Below, piece by piece: positions 44,286-54,514 of a stretch of 64,000 nt of DNA. Each line of letters opens with the position of its first letter. Position 1 is the first letter of the stretch. Position numbers and translations under genes: made by a program. The notes under the pieces are model-generated. The model was not told the origin of the DNA and searched no databases. It saw only the letters and a program-made list of their open reading frames with translations. The DNA comes from Roseomonas sp. (lineage in GTDB: Bacteria; Pseudomonadota; Alphaproteobacteria; Acetobacterales; Acetobacteraceae): the NCBI GenBank assembly GCA_020249775.1, contig JADCFA010000009.1, positions 1 through 64,000 of the forward strand, read 5' to 3'.

Positions 44286-44606
44286 CTACAGGCTTACCCT
44301 CCGCTCCCGCGCCTTCTTTTTCCGCGCCAATGCCTCGGCCCGGAGCGCGATCCGGCCATGGATTAGGTCAAGTTGCAGACCATCACGCAGCACCGGCAGG
44401 CAGGCGCGGCCATCATATTGGCCGGCGGAGCGCCTTGCCTCGAAGTCAAGGAACAGGCCCGTCAGCGCCGCATTGTTGAACACGTGGCGGTTGCCATCAT
44501 CAAGATAGCTTTCTGTCCAGAGGCCCTCAGACAGCAGCAGACCATGCGCTTCCAGTTCAAGGTGGAAGTAGCGCACGCGCTGGCACCAGCTTTCCTGCAT
44601 GTACAC
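44286..44606 (-). pseudogene. Hint_2-domain protein, C-terminal remnant
   Basis: The frame holds the conserved end of Hint_2 (hedgehog/intein-like) domains: QRVRYFHLELEAHGLLLSEG, then TESYLDDGNRHVFNNAALTG. An in-frame stop lies just before the GTG at 44606, and the catalytic N-terminal Cys/His part is missing. It is therefore a truncated relic. Full-length proteins of this type are common in Acetobacteraceae and Rhodobacteraceae, usually attached to large secreted proteins. Confidence 0.6.
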
Positions 44607-45015
44607 CTACGATAATCCCCTGACAGTGACCGCATTTGAAGCAGGCTTTAGACGGCTTTGAGTTTGGCAGTTTTTGTCTGGCTGGTCGGGTGACAGGCAG
44701 CTTGAATGGGTTGAGCCTGGCCCAGGTATCGCTGGAATGGCAGTCAATGGCGGTCTACAGAAGGTCTGGAAGTTACGCCGGATTTCGTTAAAGTGCTACT
44801 GGGGATAGCCCCTAATCTTGCCGGCACGCCCGACAGTTGAGACAGTTCTGCTGGCTGCGCGTAACCAAAGCTTGCTTCGTGCTGATTTTTCCTTCGTTTT
44901 GAAGGGCATGCTGCAACGCCATCAAACCCGCTTTCACGCAGTCCGACCACCGCGAACAGGGCGAGCAGACCCTTGCGGTCTGCACCCGGTTCAGTCGGTC
45001 GCCTGTGCCAGCTGA
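44607..45015. other. Scar region without a recognisable gene
   Basis: About 400 bp lie between the Hint_2 relic and the MFS gene. Open frames of 65-68 codons exist on both strands (44818-45015 plus, 44744-44950 minus), but none has a ribosome site or a family I can name. The composition is less GC-rich than its surroundings. Together with the truncated Hint_2 gene it looks like a deletion or a decayed mobile element. Confidence 0.4.
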
Positions 45016-46215
45016 CTACCGTAAGGGGATATGGTGTGGGCTACGCGGGCGCGACGCCGCGTAGAAACTCGTCATCGCGAACAGCGCAATTGCCAGCAGC
45101 AGCCAGGGCACCGGGCCATAGCCGCCGGCCGCATCCCACACGAGCGCCAGCGCCAAGGGGGCGGCGGTGCGCGGCAGCACGGCAAAGGCGGAAAGCGCGC
45201 CAGATGTCGCGCCGAAGCCATCGCGGCCCATAATCTCGGCAACACCTGCGGCGCGCAGAATGGTGAGCAAACCATCCGCCACTGCCCAGGCGATGATGAA
45301 GGCGATGGTTAGCGCGAGATTATTCGGCGCAAGCGCGAATAGTGCCATGCCAATCGGCAGCAGCAGCAAGGCGAAGCGCCCGACATGGCGCATGGCAACA
45401 CCTCGGCCAAGCGTGAACAGCACCAGCCGCGCCGCCACCTGCCCCGGCCCATGCGCGGCGGCCAGCAACAAGACGGTTGCTTCCGGCCAACCGCGTTCAC
45501 GCAGCAGCAGCACCAGATGCGCGCCCAGCCCCGTGCCGATGAAAGCATGCGCAGCAAAGCAGAAGGCGAGCCCCAGAAACACCGGATCGCGCAAGCGGCG
45601 CAGCAAAGAAACCGTTGGCGCGCTTTCCGCCAGCCGCTTCGGTGGCCCGGCATGGCGCAGCATATAGCCGGTCAGCACGGCCGAACCCGTTTGGATCACC
45701 GCCAGCACCAACAGCGCATCGCGCCAGCCGAAAAGCCCGATCAACGCTTCCACCAGCGGAATGAAGATGGTGCCGGTGAAACCGGTGATGAGCGTAATCG
45801 CCGTGATGCTGCGCGTCACATCGCGCGCTTCCGCCACCACCACCGCCATGGCCGGCCCCCAAAGGCAGGTGGCATGCGCCGCACCCAGCAAAACCCAGAT
45901 CGCGACAAAGGCGACGGGGTGAGAGACAAAACTCCAACACACCAGCAAGGCCGCACCCAATAACGCACCGCCTGTCATCATGCTGCGCGGCCCGTGGCGG
46001 TCCTGCCAGCGCCCCGCCGGCACCGCCACCAGGCCGGAAATCAACAAGCCACAGGTAAAGGCGCCCGAGATCAACACGCGGGACCAGCCAAGCTCGGCCT
46101 CCATCGGCGCGACCATCAATTGGAAGGGGGTGAAAAGGCAGCCCCAGCCGACAAGCTGCGTGATCGCGGTGCCCCAAAACAACAATCGGGGCGCAATGCG
46201 CGGCGCGTCGCTCAC
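45016..46215 (-). CDS. Major-facilitator-superfamily transporter
   Basis: The 399-residue protein has about 12 hydrophobic helices. The loop after helix 2 reads [18 protein letters not shown], a good match to the MFS signature G-x3-D-R/K-x-G-R/K. It lies in a block typical of monocarboxylate or oxalate/formate-like MFS members, but substrate cannot be assigned. GTG start overlaps the nadK stop by 4 nt. Confidence 0.85.
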   Translation of the reverse strand: MSDAPRIAPRLLFWGTAITQLVGWGCLFTPFQLMVAPMEAELGWSRVLISGAFTCGLLISGLVAVPAGRWQDRHGPRSMMTGGALLGAALLVCWSFVSHPVAFVAIWVLLGAAHATCLWGPAMAVVVAEARDVTRSITAITLITGFTGTIFIPLVEALIGLFGWRDALLVLAVIQTGSAVLTGYMLRHAGPPKRLAESAPTVSLLRRLRDPVFLGLAFCFAAHAFIGTGLGAHLVLLLRERGWPEATVLLLAAAHGPGQVAARLVLFTLGRGVAMRHVGRFALLLLPIGMALFALAPNNLALTIAFIIAWAVADGLLTILRAAGVAEIMGRDGFGATSGALSAFAVLPRTAAPLALALVWDAAGGYGPVPWLLLAIALFAMTSFYAASRPRSPHHIPLR

Positions 46216-46988
46216 ACGGTAAATTGCTCGGCGATGATGCGCTCGGAAAGCCCGTGATCGGGATCGAACATCAGGGTGAGGGAGACATCGCGCGCTTCGC
46301 GCACCTCAACCCGCGTCACATCGCGCACTTCTGTGTAATCCGCCACCGCCGCGACAGGGCGCTTATCCGGTTCCAGAATATCAAACACCACTGTTGCATC
46401 GGAAGGCAGCAGCGCGCCGCGCCAGCGCCGCGGCCGAAAGGCCGAAATCGGTGTCAGTGGCAGCAGATTCGCACTCAGCGGCACAATCGGCCCATGGGCG
46501 GAAAGATTATAGGCAGTGCTACCAGCCGGGGTGCTCACCAAAATACCATCGCAAATCAATTCAGGCAGCCGCGCCTTGCCATCCACCAGGATGCGTATCT
46601 TGGCCGCCTGGCGGCTTTCACGCAGCAATGACACTTCATTGATCGCGAGTGCTTCCACCGATGGCGCGGCATCACGCAGCGCCAGCATGCGTAGCGGATG
46701 CACAATGGCGGTTTGTGCGGCAGCAAGCCGCGCCGGCAGATCATCTTCGCGATAATCATTCATCAGAAAACCAACGCTGCCCCTGTTCATGCCATAAACG
46801 GGCAAGCCCCGGCGCAGAAAGCGATGCAGCGTTTCCAACATGAAGCCATCACCGCCAAGCGCCACCACTACCTCGGCATCGTCTTCGGTGGCGCTGCCAT
46901 AACGCGCCACCAGCGCGGCGCGGGCCTTTTGCGCCTCGGTGCTTTGCCCGGCCAGGATGGCGACGCGGCGCGGCGCGAAGGCATTCAT
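46212..46988 (-). CDS. nadK: NAD kinase
   Basis: The 258-residue enzyme phosphorylates NAD to NADP. The ATP/polyphosphate motif GGDG lies in [30 protein letters not shown] and [23 protein letters not shown] are the other conserved blocks. I start it at the ATG at 46988, which overlaps the nitrilase stop (ATGA); the ORF extends four codons further. Confidence 0.95.
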   Translation of the reverse strand: MNAFAPRRVAILAGQSTEAQKARAALVARYGSATEDDAEVVVALGGDGFMLETLHRFLRRGLPVYGMNRGSVGFLMNDYREDDLPARLAAAQTAIVHPLRMLALRDAAPSVEALAINEVSLLRESRQAAKIRILVDGKARLPELICDGILVSTPAGSTAYNLSAHGPIVPLSANLLPLTPISAFRPRRWRGALLPSDATVVFDILEPDKRPVAAVADYTEVRDVTRVEVREARDVSLTLMFDPDHGLSERIIAEQFTV

Positions 46989-47830
46989 GCGCGCTGCCAC
47001 CCCTGCGCGGCGGCGCGATGTTCCAACAGCGGCATATCGCGCCGCACGCGCGCGGTCAGCGCCTGGTCAATCCGCGCTGTGGCGTGGCCTTTGCCGTCAC
47101 TTGCCTTGGCCACCACATGGCCCCAGGGATCGGCGATCAATGAATGGCCATAGACGCTGCGTTGCGCGCCGCGTTCTTCATATTGGCCGAAGGAAGCGGC
47201 AGCGATGATCCAGCATTGCGTATCAATCGCGCGCGCGCGCAGCAGCGCTTCCCAGTGATCCTTGCCGGTTTGCAGCGTGAAATTGGATGGCACCAGAATA
47301 GCTTCAGCACCCATTTGCCGGAGCGCCAGATATAATTCCGGAAAGCGGATATCGTAACAGATGGTGCAGGCAAAGCGGATGCCGCCGGCATCAAACAACG
47401 CAAGATCACGCCCGCCGCCGTAAAGTGCGCTTTCCCGATAGCCGGTGCCATCGGGCGCGGTGATGTCGAACAGATGGATCTTGCGGTAGCGCGCAATCTC
47501 CGCCCCATCCGGGCCGAAGACCAATGTGGTGTTAAACAGCTTCTCGCCACCATGTTCGATGATCGAACCGCCATGCACCGTAATGCCATGCCGGCGCGCG
47601 AGGCCGCGCAGCAGCTCATAGGCCGGGCCGCCTTCCGCGCCTGGTGCCGGCAGCACTTCAGCGGCCGCCATGCGGGCATCTCGCCCACCGCCCAGATTGG
47701 TCCAGGTCTCGGGCAGGCTGACCAGGCCGGGCCGGTCGGCTGCAATAGCCGCTTCGATCAGCGCTTCGGCCTGCGCCAGGTTGGCGGCCTTGTCGCTGCC
47801 CTGGTTCATCTGGATCACGCTGACGCGCAT
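46985..47830 (-). CDS. Carbon-nitrogen hydrolase (Nit1-like, probable deaminated-glutathione amidase)
   Basis: The 281-residue nitrilase-superfamily enzyme has the Glu-Lys-Cys triad: Glu in [13 protein letters not shown], Lys in [10 protein letters not shown], and Cys in [14 protein letters not shown]. It resembles Nit1/YbeM enzymes that repair deaminated glutathione by hydrolysing it to 2-oxoglutarate and Cys-Gly, but omega-amidase activity is also possible. AGGAG lies 7 nt before the ATG at 47830. Coupled to nadK by a 4-nt overlap. Confidence 0.85.
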   Translation of the reverse strand: MRVSVIQMNQGSDKAANLAQAEALIEAAIAADRPGLVSLPETWTNLGGGRDARMAAAEVLPAPGAEGGPAYELLRGLARRHGITVHGGSIIEHGGEKLFNTTLVFGPDGAEIARYRKIHLFDITAPDGTGYRESALYGGGRDLALFDAGGIRFACTICYDIRFPELYLALRQMGAEAILVPSNFTLQTGKDHWEALLRARAIDTQCWIIAAASFGQYEERGAQRSVYGHSLIADPWGHVVAKASDGKGHATARIDQALTARVRRDMPLLEHRAAAQGWQRA

Positions 47831-47900
47831 CCGCCTGCTCCTAATCATGTGATGGCCCCATCAAGCCGGGGCGGGGGCTTGCCCGCAAGGGGGCGGGGCT

Positions 47901-48293
47901 TCAGGTGCGCGGTGGCCGCCAATCAAGCTTGGGTTCGGCGCGGCGTTCACGCAAAGGGGGCGGGCTATAGGCGGCGGGCGGCGGCACGGGCGGGTTCAGC
48001 CGCGGGCCAAATTCCGCTTCCCGCCGGGGGGTGAAGCCCGCGGGTTCTTCCCAATCCTGCTCCACCTGGGTGCGCGGGGCGGCGGCAGGCCCAGCGCGGC
48101 GCAATTCGGTGCGGAGTTCCGCCACTTGCAGTTCCAGCGCCTCAAGCCGCGATTTCACGCCATAAACGGCGAAGGGCATACCAAGAAAGGCCAGCACCAG
48201 AAGCGCCAGAAGCAGCGCCAGGATCAGCCCGGTCCAGCCCGGCAGGCCGGGGAAGGTCAGGGCCGCAATGATGGCTTGCAGCGCCTCAGCCAC
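47901..48293 (-). CDS. Small membrane protein with coiled coil and Pro-rich tail, function unknown
   Basis: The 130-residue protein has one transmembrane helix (about 20-44, [20 protein letters not shown]), a short coiled coil (48-66, [19 protein letters not shown]) and a Pro/Arg-rich C-terminus. I recognise no family. Its start overlaps the moaA stop by 8 nt, so it is translated with moaA. The layout would suit a membrane-tethered scaffold, but nothing in the sequence shows what it binds. Confidence 0.65.
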   Translation of the reverse strand: MAEALQAIIAALTFPGLPGWTGLILALLLALLVLAFLGMPFAVYGVKSRLEALELQVAELRTELRRAGPAAAPRTQVEQDWEEPAGFTPRREAEFGPRLNPPVPPPAAYSPPPLRERRAEPKLDWRPPRT

Positions 48294-49308
48294 CGGTGAC
48301 GCTCATGTGCCGAGCAACGGCGGGCCGATTGCGCCGGCGGTCAATCACGAAATCATGGCCCTTGGGCTTGCGCGCAATGGCGTCATGGATCGCTTGGCGC
48401 AGCGCCGCGTCATCAATGCTGGGGTCGCGCAGCAGGGCGCGGAATTCCGCCGCATCATCCTGGCCAAGGCACATGTAAAGCGTGCCCGTGCAGGTCAGCC
48501 GCACGCGATTGCAGCTTTCGCAGAAATTATGCGTCATGGGCGTGATGAAGCCGATACGCTGGCCGGTTTCCTTCACGCGCATATAGCGTGCCGGGCCGCC
48601 CGTTGAGTAATCCGTATCTTCCAGCGTCCAGTTTTGCTTGAGGCGGGAACGCACCAATGACAGCGGCAAATACTGATCTGTGCGGTCGCCGGTAATATCG
48701 CCCATCGGCATGGTCTCAATCAAACAGAGATCAAAGCCATGCTCACCGCACCAGGCGATCATGCGGTCATAGTCATGCTCATTCACGCCCTTCAGCGCGA
48801 CAGCATTGATTTTGATGGCAAGCCCGGCGGCCTTGGCGGCGAAAATGCCATCCAAGGTCTGTTCAATCTTGCCCCAGCGCGTGACGGCAGCGAAGGCATC
48901 CGCATCCAGCGTATCGAGTGAGACATTGATGCGCCGCACGCCAGCGGCGAAAAGCTCATCGGCATAGCGCACAAGCTGCGTGCCATTGGTGGTGAGTGTG
49001 AGTTCGCGCAAGCCACCGGGGCCGATGCGCTGCCCCAGGCCCCGGATCAGCGACATCACATTCTTGCGCACCAGCGGCTCACCGCCTGTCAGCCTGATCT
49101 TGTCCACCCCGGTCGCGATGAAGGCAGCCGAGAGGCGTTCCAATTCCTCAAGCGTCAGGATTTCCGCCTTGGGCAGGAAGGTCATGTCTTCCGCCATGCA
49201 ATAGACGCAGCGCAGATCGCAGCGATCCGTGACCGACACTCGCAAATAGGACACATGGCGCCCGAAGGGATCCACCAGGGGCGCGGGTTGCGGCGTTAGA
49301 GCATTCAT
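48286..49308 (-). CDS. moaA: GTP 3',8-cyclase MoaA
   Basis: The 340-residue radical-SAM enzyme performs the first step of molybdenum-cofactor synthesis. The SAM cluster motif is [15 protein letters not shown]. The second cluster lies in [20 protein letters not shown], and the C-terminus ends in Gly-Gly as required for MoaA activity. I start at the ATG at 49308; the longer frame adds 25 Arg-rich residues. It supplies cofactor for enzymes such as the molybdopterin protein at 13674-14342. Confidence 0.95.
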   Translation of the reverse strand: MNALTPQPAPLVDPFGRHVSYLRVSVTDRCDLRCVYCMAEDMTFLPKAEILTLEELERLSAAFIATGVDKIRLTGGEPLVRKNVMSLIRGLGQRIGPGGLRELTLTTNGTQLVRYADELFAAGVRRINVSLDTLDADAFAAVTRWGKIEQTLDGIFAAKAAGLAIKINAVALKGVNEHDYDRMIAWCGEHGFDLCLIETMPMGDITGDRTDQYLPLSLVRSRLKQNWTLEDTDYSTGGPARYMRVKETGQRIGFITPMTHNFCESCNRVRLTCTGTLYMCLGQDDAAEFRALLRDPSIDDAALRQAIHDAIARKPKGHDFVIDRRRNRPAVARHMSVTGG

Positions 49309-49351
49309 GGACGGGATTTGGGGGCGAAGCGGGGTCGGGTGCAAGACCCTT

Positions 49352-50107
49352 TCACGCCAGAAGCGCGATAGACCCCGCCCCAATCAGCACAATCAAGGCA
49401 AAGGGACGATACCAGCTTTGCGGCACCACGTGGAAAAGCCTGGCGCCGATGCGCGCGCAAATCACCAGAATGGGCAAAAGCACGGCGGCGCGCACCAGGG
49501 CGGCCAGGTCAAACAGCCCCAGGAAAAGGGGCGGGAAGACGGAAATCAGCGAAATCACCGAAAAGAACAGGATCAGATTGGCCCGATGCGTCTTGGCTGC
49601 CTCCTTCCCCGCCAGCAGGTAAAGGATGACCGGCGGCCCGGACATCCCCGTGGAGCCCTTGAGCAGCCCGGAAACCGCCCCCACGGCCATATTCAAGGGC
49701 AAGGGGCGGGAACCATTATAGCGCCAGCCGGACATCAGCAGCCCGCCAAAGACCAGCACAAAGGCACCAATGGCGCGGCGCAGCACCTCTCCATCCGCGG
49801 TGATCAGGATATAGGCGCCAAGGGGCGTCATCAGCGCGGCCGTGCCGCCAATGGGCAGGATGACGCGCCGATCCGCATCCTTGAAGGCGCTGGGCAGCAA
49901 TTGAATGGAGACAATCAGCTCCATCAGCAGCATGATTGGCACGCCGGCCCTGGGACCCCAGAGCACGGAATAGATCGGCGCCAGGATCACCGCCGTGCCA
50001 AAGCCGGCATAGCCGCGCATGAGGCCGGCAATCGCGGTGGCAAGCGCTGCCGCCAGCAGGCGCCAATCGGTCAGCACTGGCAGGGCAGCGTTGAACAGCT
50101 CGGTCAT
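49352..50107 (-). CDS. TauE/SafE-family sulfite/organosulfonate exporter
   Basis: The 251-residue protein has about seven or eight membrane helices and the TauE repeat pattern ([18 protein letters not shown] in the first half, [20 protein letters not shown] in the second). Members export sulfite, sulfonates or sulfur intermediates. The start overlaps the DUF3553 stop by 4 nt; moaA follows after 43 bp. Confidence 0.88.
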   Translation of the reverse strand: MTELFNAALPVLTDWRLLAAALATAIAGLMRGYAGFGTAVILAPIYSVLWGPRAGVPIMLLMELIVSIQLLPSAFKDADRRVILPIGGTAALMTPLGAYILITADGEVLRRAIGAFVLVFGGLLMSGWRYNGSRPLPLNMAVGAVSGLLKGSTGMSGPPVILYLLAGKEAAKTHRANLILFFSVISLISVFPPLFLGLFDLAALVRAAVLLPILVICARIGARLFHVVPQSWYRPFALIVLIGAGSIALLA

Positions 50108-50286
50108 CTGGCGGGCGATGCTTCGATGATCAGGTCAATCAGGCGGGCATTGATCACTACCTTCCCGGCATGCTCGAAATTGACGGTGATGCGTTCCCCG
50201 GCGACGGATTGGACCTGGCCCAGGCCCCAATCCGGTTCGGTTGGGTGGCGCACACGCATGCCGGGTTCTAACAAGGCCATCACCAT
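50104..50286 (-). CDS. DUF3553 small protein
   Basis: The 60-residue protein matches the DUF3553 domain: LEPGMRVRHPTEPDWGLGQV followed by ERITVNFEHAGKVV, a small SH3/Tudor-like barrel also found at the C-terminus of some UvrD-like helicases and CarD-like proteins. Function is unknown. Two further start codons (GTG 50283, ATG 50280) are possible. It lies divergent to the chpT-like gene with about 52 bp between them. Confidence 0.85.
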   Translation of the reverse strand: MVMALLEPGMRVRHPTEPDWGLGQVQSVAGERITVNFEHAGKVVINARLIDLIIEASPAR

Positions 50287-50338
50287 CCGCTTTCGTTGTT
50301 AATAACTTGCTAGGCTTAAGAGGATACTGTCCCATCCC

Positions 50339-50986
50339 ATGATGCAAGTGACCCCTGAGCCTGAAAGCGCTGAAGGCGCTGATCTCCATCTGCGCTTGAC
50401 CCGTTTGATCGGGCTCAGGCTTTGCCATGATTTGGGGGGCTTGGCGGGCACCATCGGCAATGCGCTGGAAATGCTGAATGATGCTGGCGCCGAAGCGGCG
50501 GATTTGGCCGGGGAGGCTGCGGATATGCTGCGTCGGCGGCTATTGCTATGGCGCGCGGTGCTGGGCAGCGGGGAAGCGCGCACGCTGGGCGTGGCGCTTG
50601 GCTTGCTCAAGGGCCAGATTGCCGGCGGTCGCGCGCATCTTGAAATCGGCGAAATGCCCGAAGGCGCGCCGCTTTCCGAAACCCTGGTGCCCCTTCTACT
50701 GACTGGCCTGTTGGTGGGTGGTGAGGCGCTGCCCCGCGGTGGCCTGGTGCGGCTGGCTGGTGATCTGCAGCGCGAAATTACGATTCTGCCGATTGGTGTC
50801 GGGGCGAATTGGAGTCCCGTGCTGCTGCGCCATGCGGCAGGGGCCGCGCTGCCCAGCGATATCTCCAGCCGCGACGCGCTGGCGCTTTGGCTATGCGTCA
50901 GCGCCAGTGCCGCCGGGGTTTCGCTCAGCCTTGCCTTGCCGCCCGGTGAGGCTGCGCCCGCCTTGATGATGACTTTGCCCGGCTGA
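50339..50986 (+). CDS. chpT: ChpT-like histidine phosphotransferase
   Basis: The 215-residue protein has the HPTransfase fold of ChpT: phosphoacceptor H30 in GLRLCHDLGGLAGTIGNALEM, then a degenerate HATPase-like domain. In Caulobacter ChpT passes phosphate from the CckA receiver to CtrA and CpdR. It has no Pro-rich or membrane segments. It is immediately upstream of a full chemotaxis-type gene set, though its normal partners are elsewhere. The sequence similarity outside the H-box is modest, so I call it ChpT-like. Confidence 0.82.
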   Translation: MMQVTPEPESAEGADLHLRLTRLIGLRLCHDLGGLAGTIGNALEMLNDAGAEAADLAGEAADMLRRRLLLWRAVLGSGEARTLGVALGLLKGQIAGGRAHLEIGEMPEGAPLSETLVPLLLTGLLVGGEALPRGGLVRLAGDLQREITILPIGVGANWSPVLLRHAAGAALPSDISSRDALALWLCVSASAAGVSLSLALPPGEAAPALMMTLPG

Positions 50987-51061
50987 AACGTCACGGGCTT
51001 TACGCTTTATTCGCAAGCGCTAGCCCATAATCCCCGCATAGGACATTCCCTGGGGATGGTT

Positions 51062-53623
51062 ATGGACGATTTGCTCGCTGATTTTCTCACTGAAACCCAT
51101 GAAGGCCTGAGCGCGGTGGATGAGGCGCTGCTGCGCCTTGAACGCGCGCCGGATGACGCGCCGACACTCGCTGAGATTTTTCGGCAGGTGCATACCATCA
51201 AGGGCACTTGTGGCTTCCTTGGCCTCACGCGACTGGAAAAAGTGGCGCATGCGGCTGAAACCATGCTTGGGCTCTACCGCGATGGCAGCCTGAAAGTCAC
51301 GCCTGAAGGCATTACGCTGATTTTCGCGGCAGCCGATGCGATTCGACAGATTGTGCTGGGGCTGGAACAGCATGGGCAGGAACCGGAAGGCGATGATGCG
51401 GCGGTGATTGCTGCGCTGGATGCCGCGGCGCGTGGCGAATCGGCCGCCCTGCCATCTGCGCCACAGCCCAAGGCTGAAGCCCCGCTTGATGCCACGCCCG
51501 CGCCAAACGCCGCCCCAATACCCGCGCCGCGCACCCAGGAAACGGCGGCTGAAGCCGCGCATGGCGAATCCGCCGCAGCCCAACAGACGATTCGCGTTTC
51601 GGTCGAAGTCTTGGAAGACCTGATGACGCTTGTCAGCGAATTGGTGCTGACACGCAATCAGCTCATGCAATTGGCGCGCGTTTCATCAGATAGCCAGATT
51701 TCCGTGCCCTTGCAGCGGCTTTCGCACATTACGTCCGAATTGCAGGAAGGCGTGATGAAGACGCGCATGCAGCCGATCGGCAATGCCTGGGCGAAGCTAC
51801 CCCGCCTGGTGCGCGACCTCGCCAATGAACTGGGCAAGAAGATTGAACTTGAAATGCGCGGCGCGGATACCGAATTGGACCGCCAGGTTCTGGAACTGAT
51901 CAAGGACCCGCTGACGCATATGGTGCGCAATAGCGGGGATCATGGGCTGGAAAAACCCGCTGATCGTCGCGCGGCAGGCAAGCCAGAAACCGGGCGCATT
52001 CTGCTCAATGCCTATCATCAGGGCGGGCATATCATTATTGAAATCGGCGATGATGGTCGTGGCCTGCCGGTGGAAAAAATCCGCGCCAAGGCGCTTGCCC
52101 AGGGGCTCGCGACCGAAGCTGAACTCGCGCAGATGAGCGAACATGATGTGCTGCGCTTCATCTTCCGTCCGGGCTTTTCCACGGCGCAGCAAATCACCTC
52201 TGTCTCCGGCCGCGGGGTCGGCATGGATGTGGTGAAGACCAATATCGAACGCATCGGCGGCACGATTGAATTGCGCTCAAAAGAAGGGCGCGGCACCACC
52301 TTTACCATCAAGATCCCGCTGACGCTTGCCATTGTCTCTGCGCTCATCGTGCAGGCGGGTGGTGAGCGCTTCGCCATTCCGCAGATTGGCGTGGTGGAGC
52401 TGGTGCGTGTTGGCGATGAACATGAAGGCAATACGCGCATTGAAATGATCAAGGATGCGCCGGTGCTTCGCTTGCGGGACCGGCTATTGCCTTTGGTGTC
52501 GCTTTCCGCCCTGTTGCGGCTGCGTGAGGCACCGGTGGGTGGCCTTAAAGGCTATGTTGTTGTGATGCAGGTTGGCGCCAATGTCTTTGGCATTGTGGTG
52601 GACCGCGTATTTGACACGGAAGAAATTGTGGTGAAGCCGGTGGCGCCCATTCTGCGCCATATCACCATGTTCAGTGGCAATACGATTTTGGGTGATGGCA
52701 GTGTCATCATGATCCTTGATCCAAATGGTGTGGCGCGCGGTGCGGGCATCTCCGCCGAAGGCCGTGCCGAGGAACAGCAGACCATCAGCGTAACCGGCGG
52801 CATTCGTTCGGATTCCAGCACATCGCTGCTGCTGTTCCGCGCTGGCGATCATACGCCCAAGGCCGTGCCGCTTGGCCTGGTCGCGCGGCTTGAGGATATT
52901 CCGGTGCAGCGCATTGAAATGTCGGGGGGGACGCCGGTTGTGCAGTATCGCGGGCAATTGATGCCCATGGTGCCGATTGCCGGGCATTGGGAAGCGTCCG
53001 CATCGGGCCGTCAGGCGGTGCTGGTCTTCACCGAAGGCCAGCGCAGCATGGGGCTGATGGTGGATGAAATCCTGGATGTGGTCGAAGAACCCTTGCTGAT
53101 CCAGCCTGGATCAGATCGCTTGGGCTATCTGGGCAGCGCCGTCATTTCCGAACGCGTCACGGATGTGATTGACACGGTCTATTGGCTTTCCCATGCGGGC
53201 GGTGATTGGTTCCGCGGCGATCGGAAATCCTCGGCCTCCCATCAAAAGCCTCGCTTGCTGCTGATTGATGACAGCCCCTTCTTCCGCCATTTGGTGGTGC
53301 CTGCGCTTTCTGCGGCCGGCTTTGATGTGACCGCCGTTGAAAGCCCGGCCGAGGCGTTGCGCCTGCGTGATGCCGGCGCGGAGTTCGAGGCGCTGATTTC
53401 TGACATCGAAATGCCGGAAATGGATGGGCTGAGTTTTGCCCGCAATGTGCGCGCTTCCGGTGCCTGGACGCGACTGCCGCTGGTGGCGCTGTCTTCCCGC
53501 GCGGAAGCTGATGATGTCGCGCGTGGGCGGGAAGCGGGCTTTACCGATTACGTCGTGAAATATGATCGGGATGCGCTGCTGTCTTCGCTGCACGAATGCC
53601 TGAGCTCACCGATCGCCGCCTGA
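51062..53623 (+). CDS. cheA: Chemotaxis-type kinase CheA fused to a receiver domain
   Basis: The 853-residue protein has P1 HPt (H44 in FRQVHTIKGTCGFLG), a Pro/Ala-rich linker (about 125-170) in place of a clear P2, a dimerisation helix pair (175-245), HATPase (MVRNSGDHGLEKP, SVSGRGVGMDVV), a CheW-like P5 (about 420-560), a second CheW-like domain (about 575-710) and a C-terminal receiver (D781 in ISDIEMPEMDG, K833). It phosphorylates CheY and CheB. The double CheW-like part and fused receiver set it apart from enteric CheA and suggest an internal phosphate sink or signal adaptation. ATG at 51062 follows GGGG; an ATG at 51056 is also in frame. Confidence 0.93.
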   Translation: MDDLLADFLTETHEGLSAVDEALLRLERAPDDAPTLAEIFRQVHTIKGTCGFLGLTRLEKVAHAAETMLGLYRDGSLKVTPEGITLIFAAADAIRQIVLGLEQHGQEPEGDDAAVIAALDAAARGESAALPSAPQPKAEAPLDATPAPNAAPIPAPRTQETAAEAAHGESAAAQQTIRVSVEVLEDLMTLVSELVLTRNQLMQLARVSSDSQISVPLQRLSHITSELQEGVMKTRMQPIGNAWAKLPRLVRDLANELGKKIELEMRGADTELDRQVLELIKDPLTHMVRNSGDHGLEKPADRRAAGKPETGRILLNAYHQGGHIIIEIGDDGRGLPVEKIRAKALAQGLATEAELAQMSEHDVLRFIFRPGFSTAQQITSVSGRGVGMDVVKTNIERIGGTIELRSKEGRGTTFTIKIPLTLAIVSALIVQAGGERFAIPQIGVVELVRVGDEHEGNTRIEMIKDAPVLRLRDRLLPLVSLSALLRLREAPVGGLKGYVVVMQVGANVFGIVVDRVFDTEEIVVKPVAPILRHITMFSGNTILGDGSVIMILDPNGVARGAGISAEGRAEEQQTISVTGGIRSDSSTSLLLFRAGDHTPKAVPLGLVARLEDIPVQRIEMSGGTPVVQYRGQLMPMVPIAGHWEASASGRQAVLVFTEGQRSMGLMVDEILDVVEEPLLIQPGSDRLGYLGSAVISERVTDVIDTVYWLSHAGGDWFRGDRKSSASHQKPRLLLIDDSPFFRHLVVPALSAAGFDVTAVESPAEALRLRDAGAEFEALISDIEMPEMDGLSFARNVRASGAWTRLPLVALSSRAEADDVARGREAGFTDYVVKYDRDALLSSLHECLSSPIAA

Positions 53624-53633
53624 GGAGGCCATT

Positions 53634-54122
53634 ATGCAAAGCATGAGTGAAACCCAGCGTTCCGGCCCTGCCATTGCCGCGCTTGCCTTGGCCGAACGGG
53701 AAGATGAAGTCTTCCTGACCCTGACGGTGGCCGGGCAGACCTGCAGCATTCCCGTGCTGCTGGTGCGCGATGTGCTGGGCCCACAAGCGATTACGCCGAT
53801 TCCCTTGGCGCCGGCCGAAGTCGCGGGCGGGCTCAATTTGCGCGGGCGCATTGTCACGGCGATTGATTTGCGCCGGCGCCTGGGCCTGCCCTCGGCGGAT
53901 AATGCCGACAAGGCCATGAGCGTCGTGGTCGAACAGGCCGGCGAATTATACAGCCTGATCGTGGATCAGGTTGGTGAGGTGCTACCCCTGCCTTCTGGCG
54001 GCATTTGCCCCAATCCGCCGACCCTTGATCCGCTTTGGCGCGACGTATCGCTCAGCGTCTATCGCGAAGAAGACCGGCTGATCGTGATGCTGGATGTCGA
54101 GCGTCTTCTCAACATCGGATGA
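53634..54122 (+). CDS. cheW: CheW coupling protein
   Basis: The 162-residue CheW domain links receptors to CheA: FLTLTVAGQTCSIPVLLVRDVLG, then GGLNLRGRIVTAIDLRRRLG. GAGGAGG precedes the ATG, ten bases after cheA. It overlaps cheY by 4 nt. Confidence 0.93.
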   Translation: MQSMSETQRSGPAIAALALAEREDEVFLTLTVAGQTCSIPVLLVRDVLGPQAITPIPLAPAEVAGGLNLRGRIVTAIDLRRRLGLPSADNADKAMSVVVEQAGELYSLIVDQVGEVLPLPSGGICPNPPTLDPLWRDVSLSVYREEDRLIVMLDVERLLNIG

Positions 54123-54514
54123 ACAAAGAAATGCAAAATCGCTCCTGCCTTATCGTGGATGACAGCCAGGTGGTGCGCCGCGCGGCGCGACGCATTGTGG
54201 AAAGCTTCGGCTTTACCGTGCGTGAAGCCAAGGATGGCGCGGAGGCCTTGGTTTCCTGCCGGACCGAAATGCCCGAAGCCGTGCTGCTGGATTGGAATAT
54301 GCCGGTGATGGACGGGCTGGAATTCCTCAAGCATGTGCGCGCCGAACACGGACCTTCGCAGCCGATTGTCGTGCTCTGCACCACCGAAGCGGGCATTGAT
54401 CGCATTGTGGAAGCGCTCGCCGCCGGGGCGCAGGAATACATCATGAAGCCTTTTGATGCCGGTATCCTGCACGATAAATTCGTCCAGGCGGGCCTGCTTT
54501 CGGATGCCGCGTGA
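54119..54514 (+). CDS. cheY: CheY response regulator
   Basis: The 131-residue single receiver has the acidic pair D14-D15, D58 in LLDWNMPVMDG, the Thr in VLCTTEAG and Lys in IMKPFDAG. It is the probable diffusible output of the CheA here. The ATG at 54119 overlaps the cheW stop; an upstream frame from 54035 only shadows cheW. The target (flagellar motor, pili or another process) cannot be told since no motility genes are in the window. Confidence 0.93.
   Translation: MNKEMQNRSCLIVDDSQVVRRAARRIVESFGFTVREAKDGAEALVSCRTEMPEAVLLDWNMPVMDGLEFLKHVRAEHGPSQPIVVLCTTEAGIDRIVEALAAGAQEYIMKPFDAGILHDKFVQAGLLSDAA

Noticed and set aside
44744-45015. Open frames on both strands in the scar region as possible small genes
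   Set aside because: No start signals or families, and they overlap each other antisense; better described as unassigned sequence.
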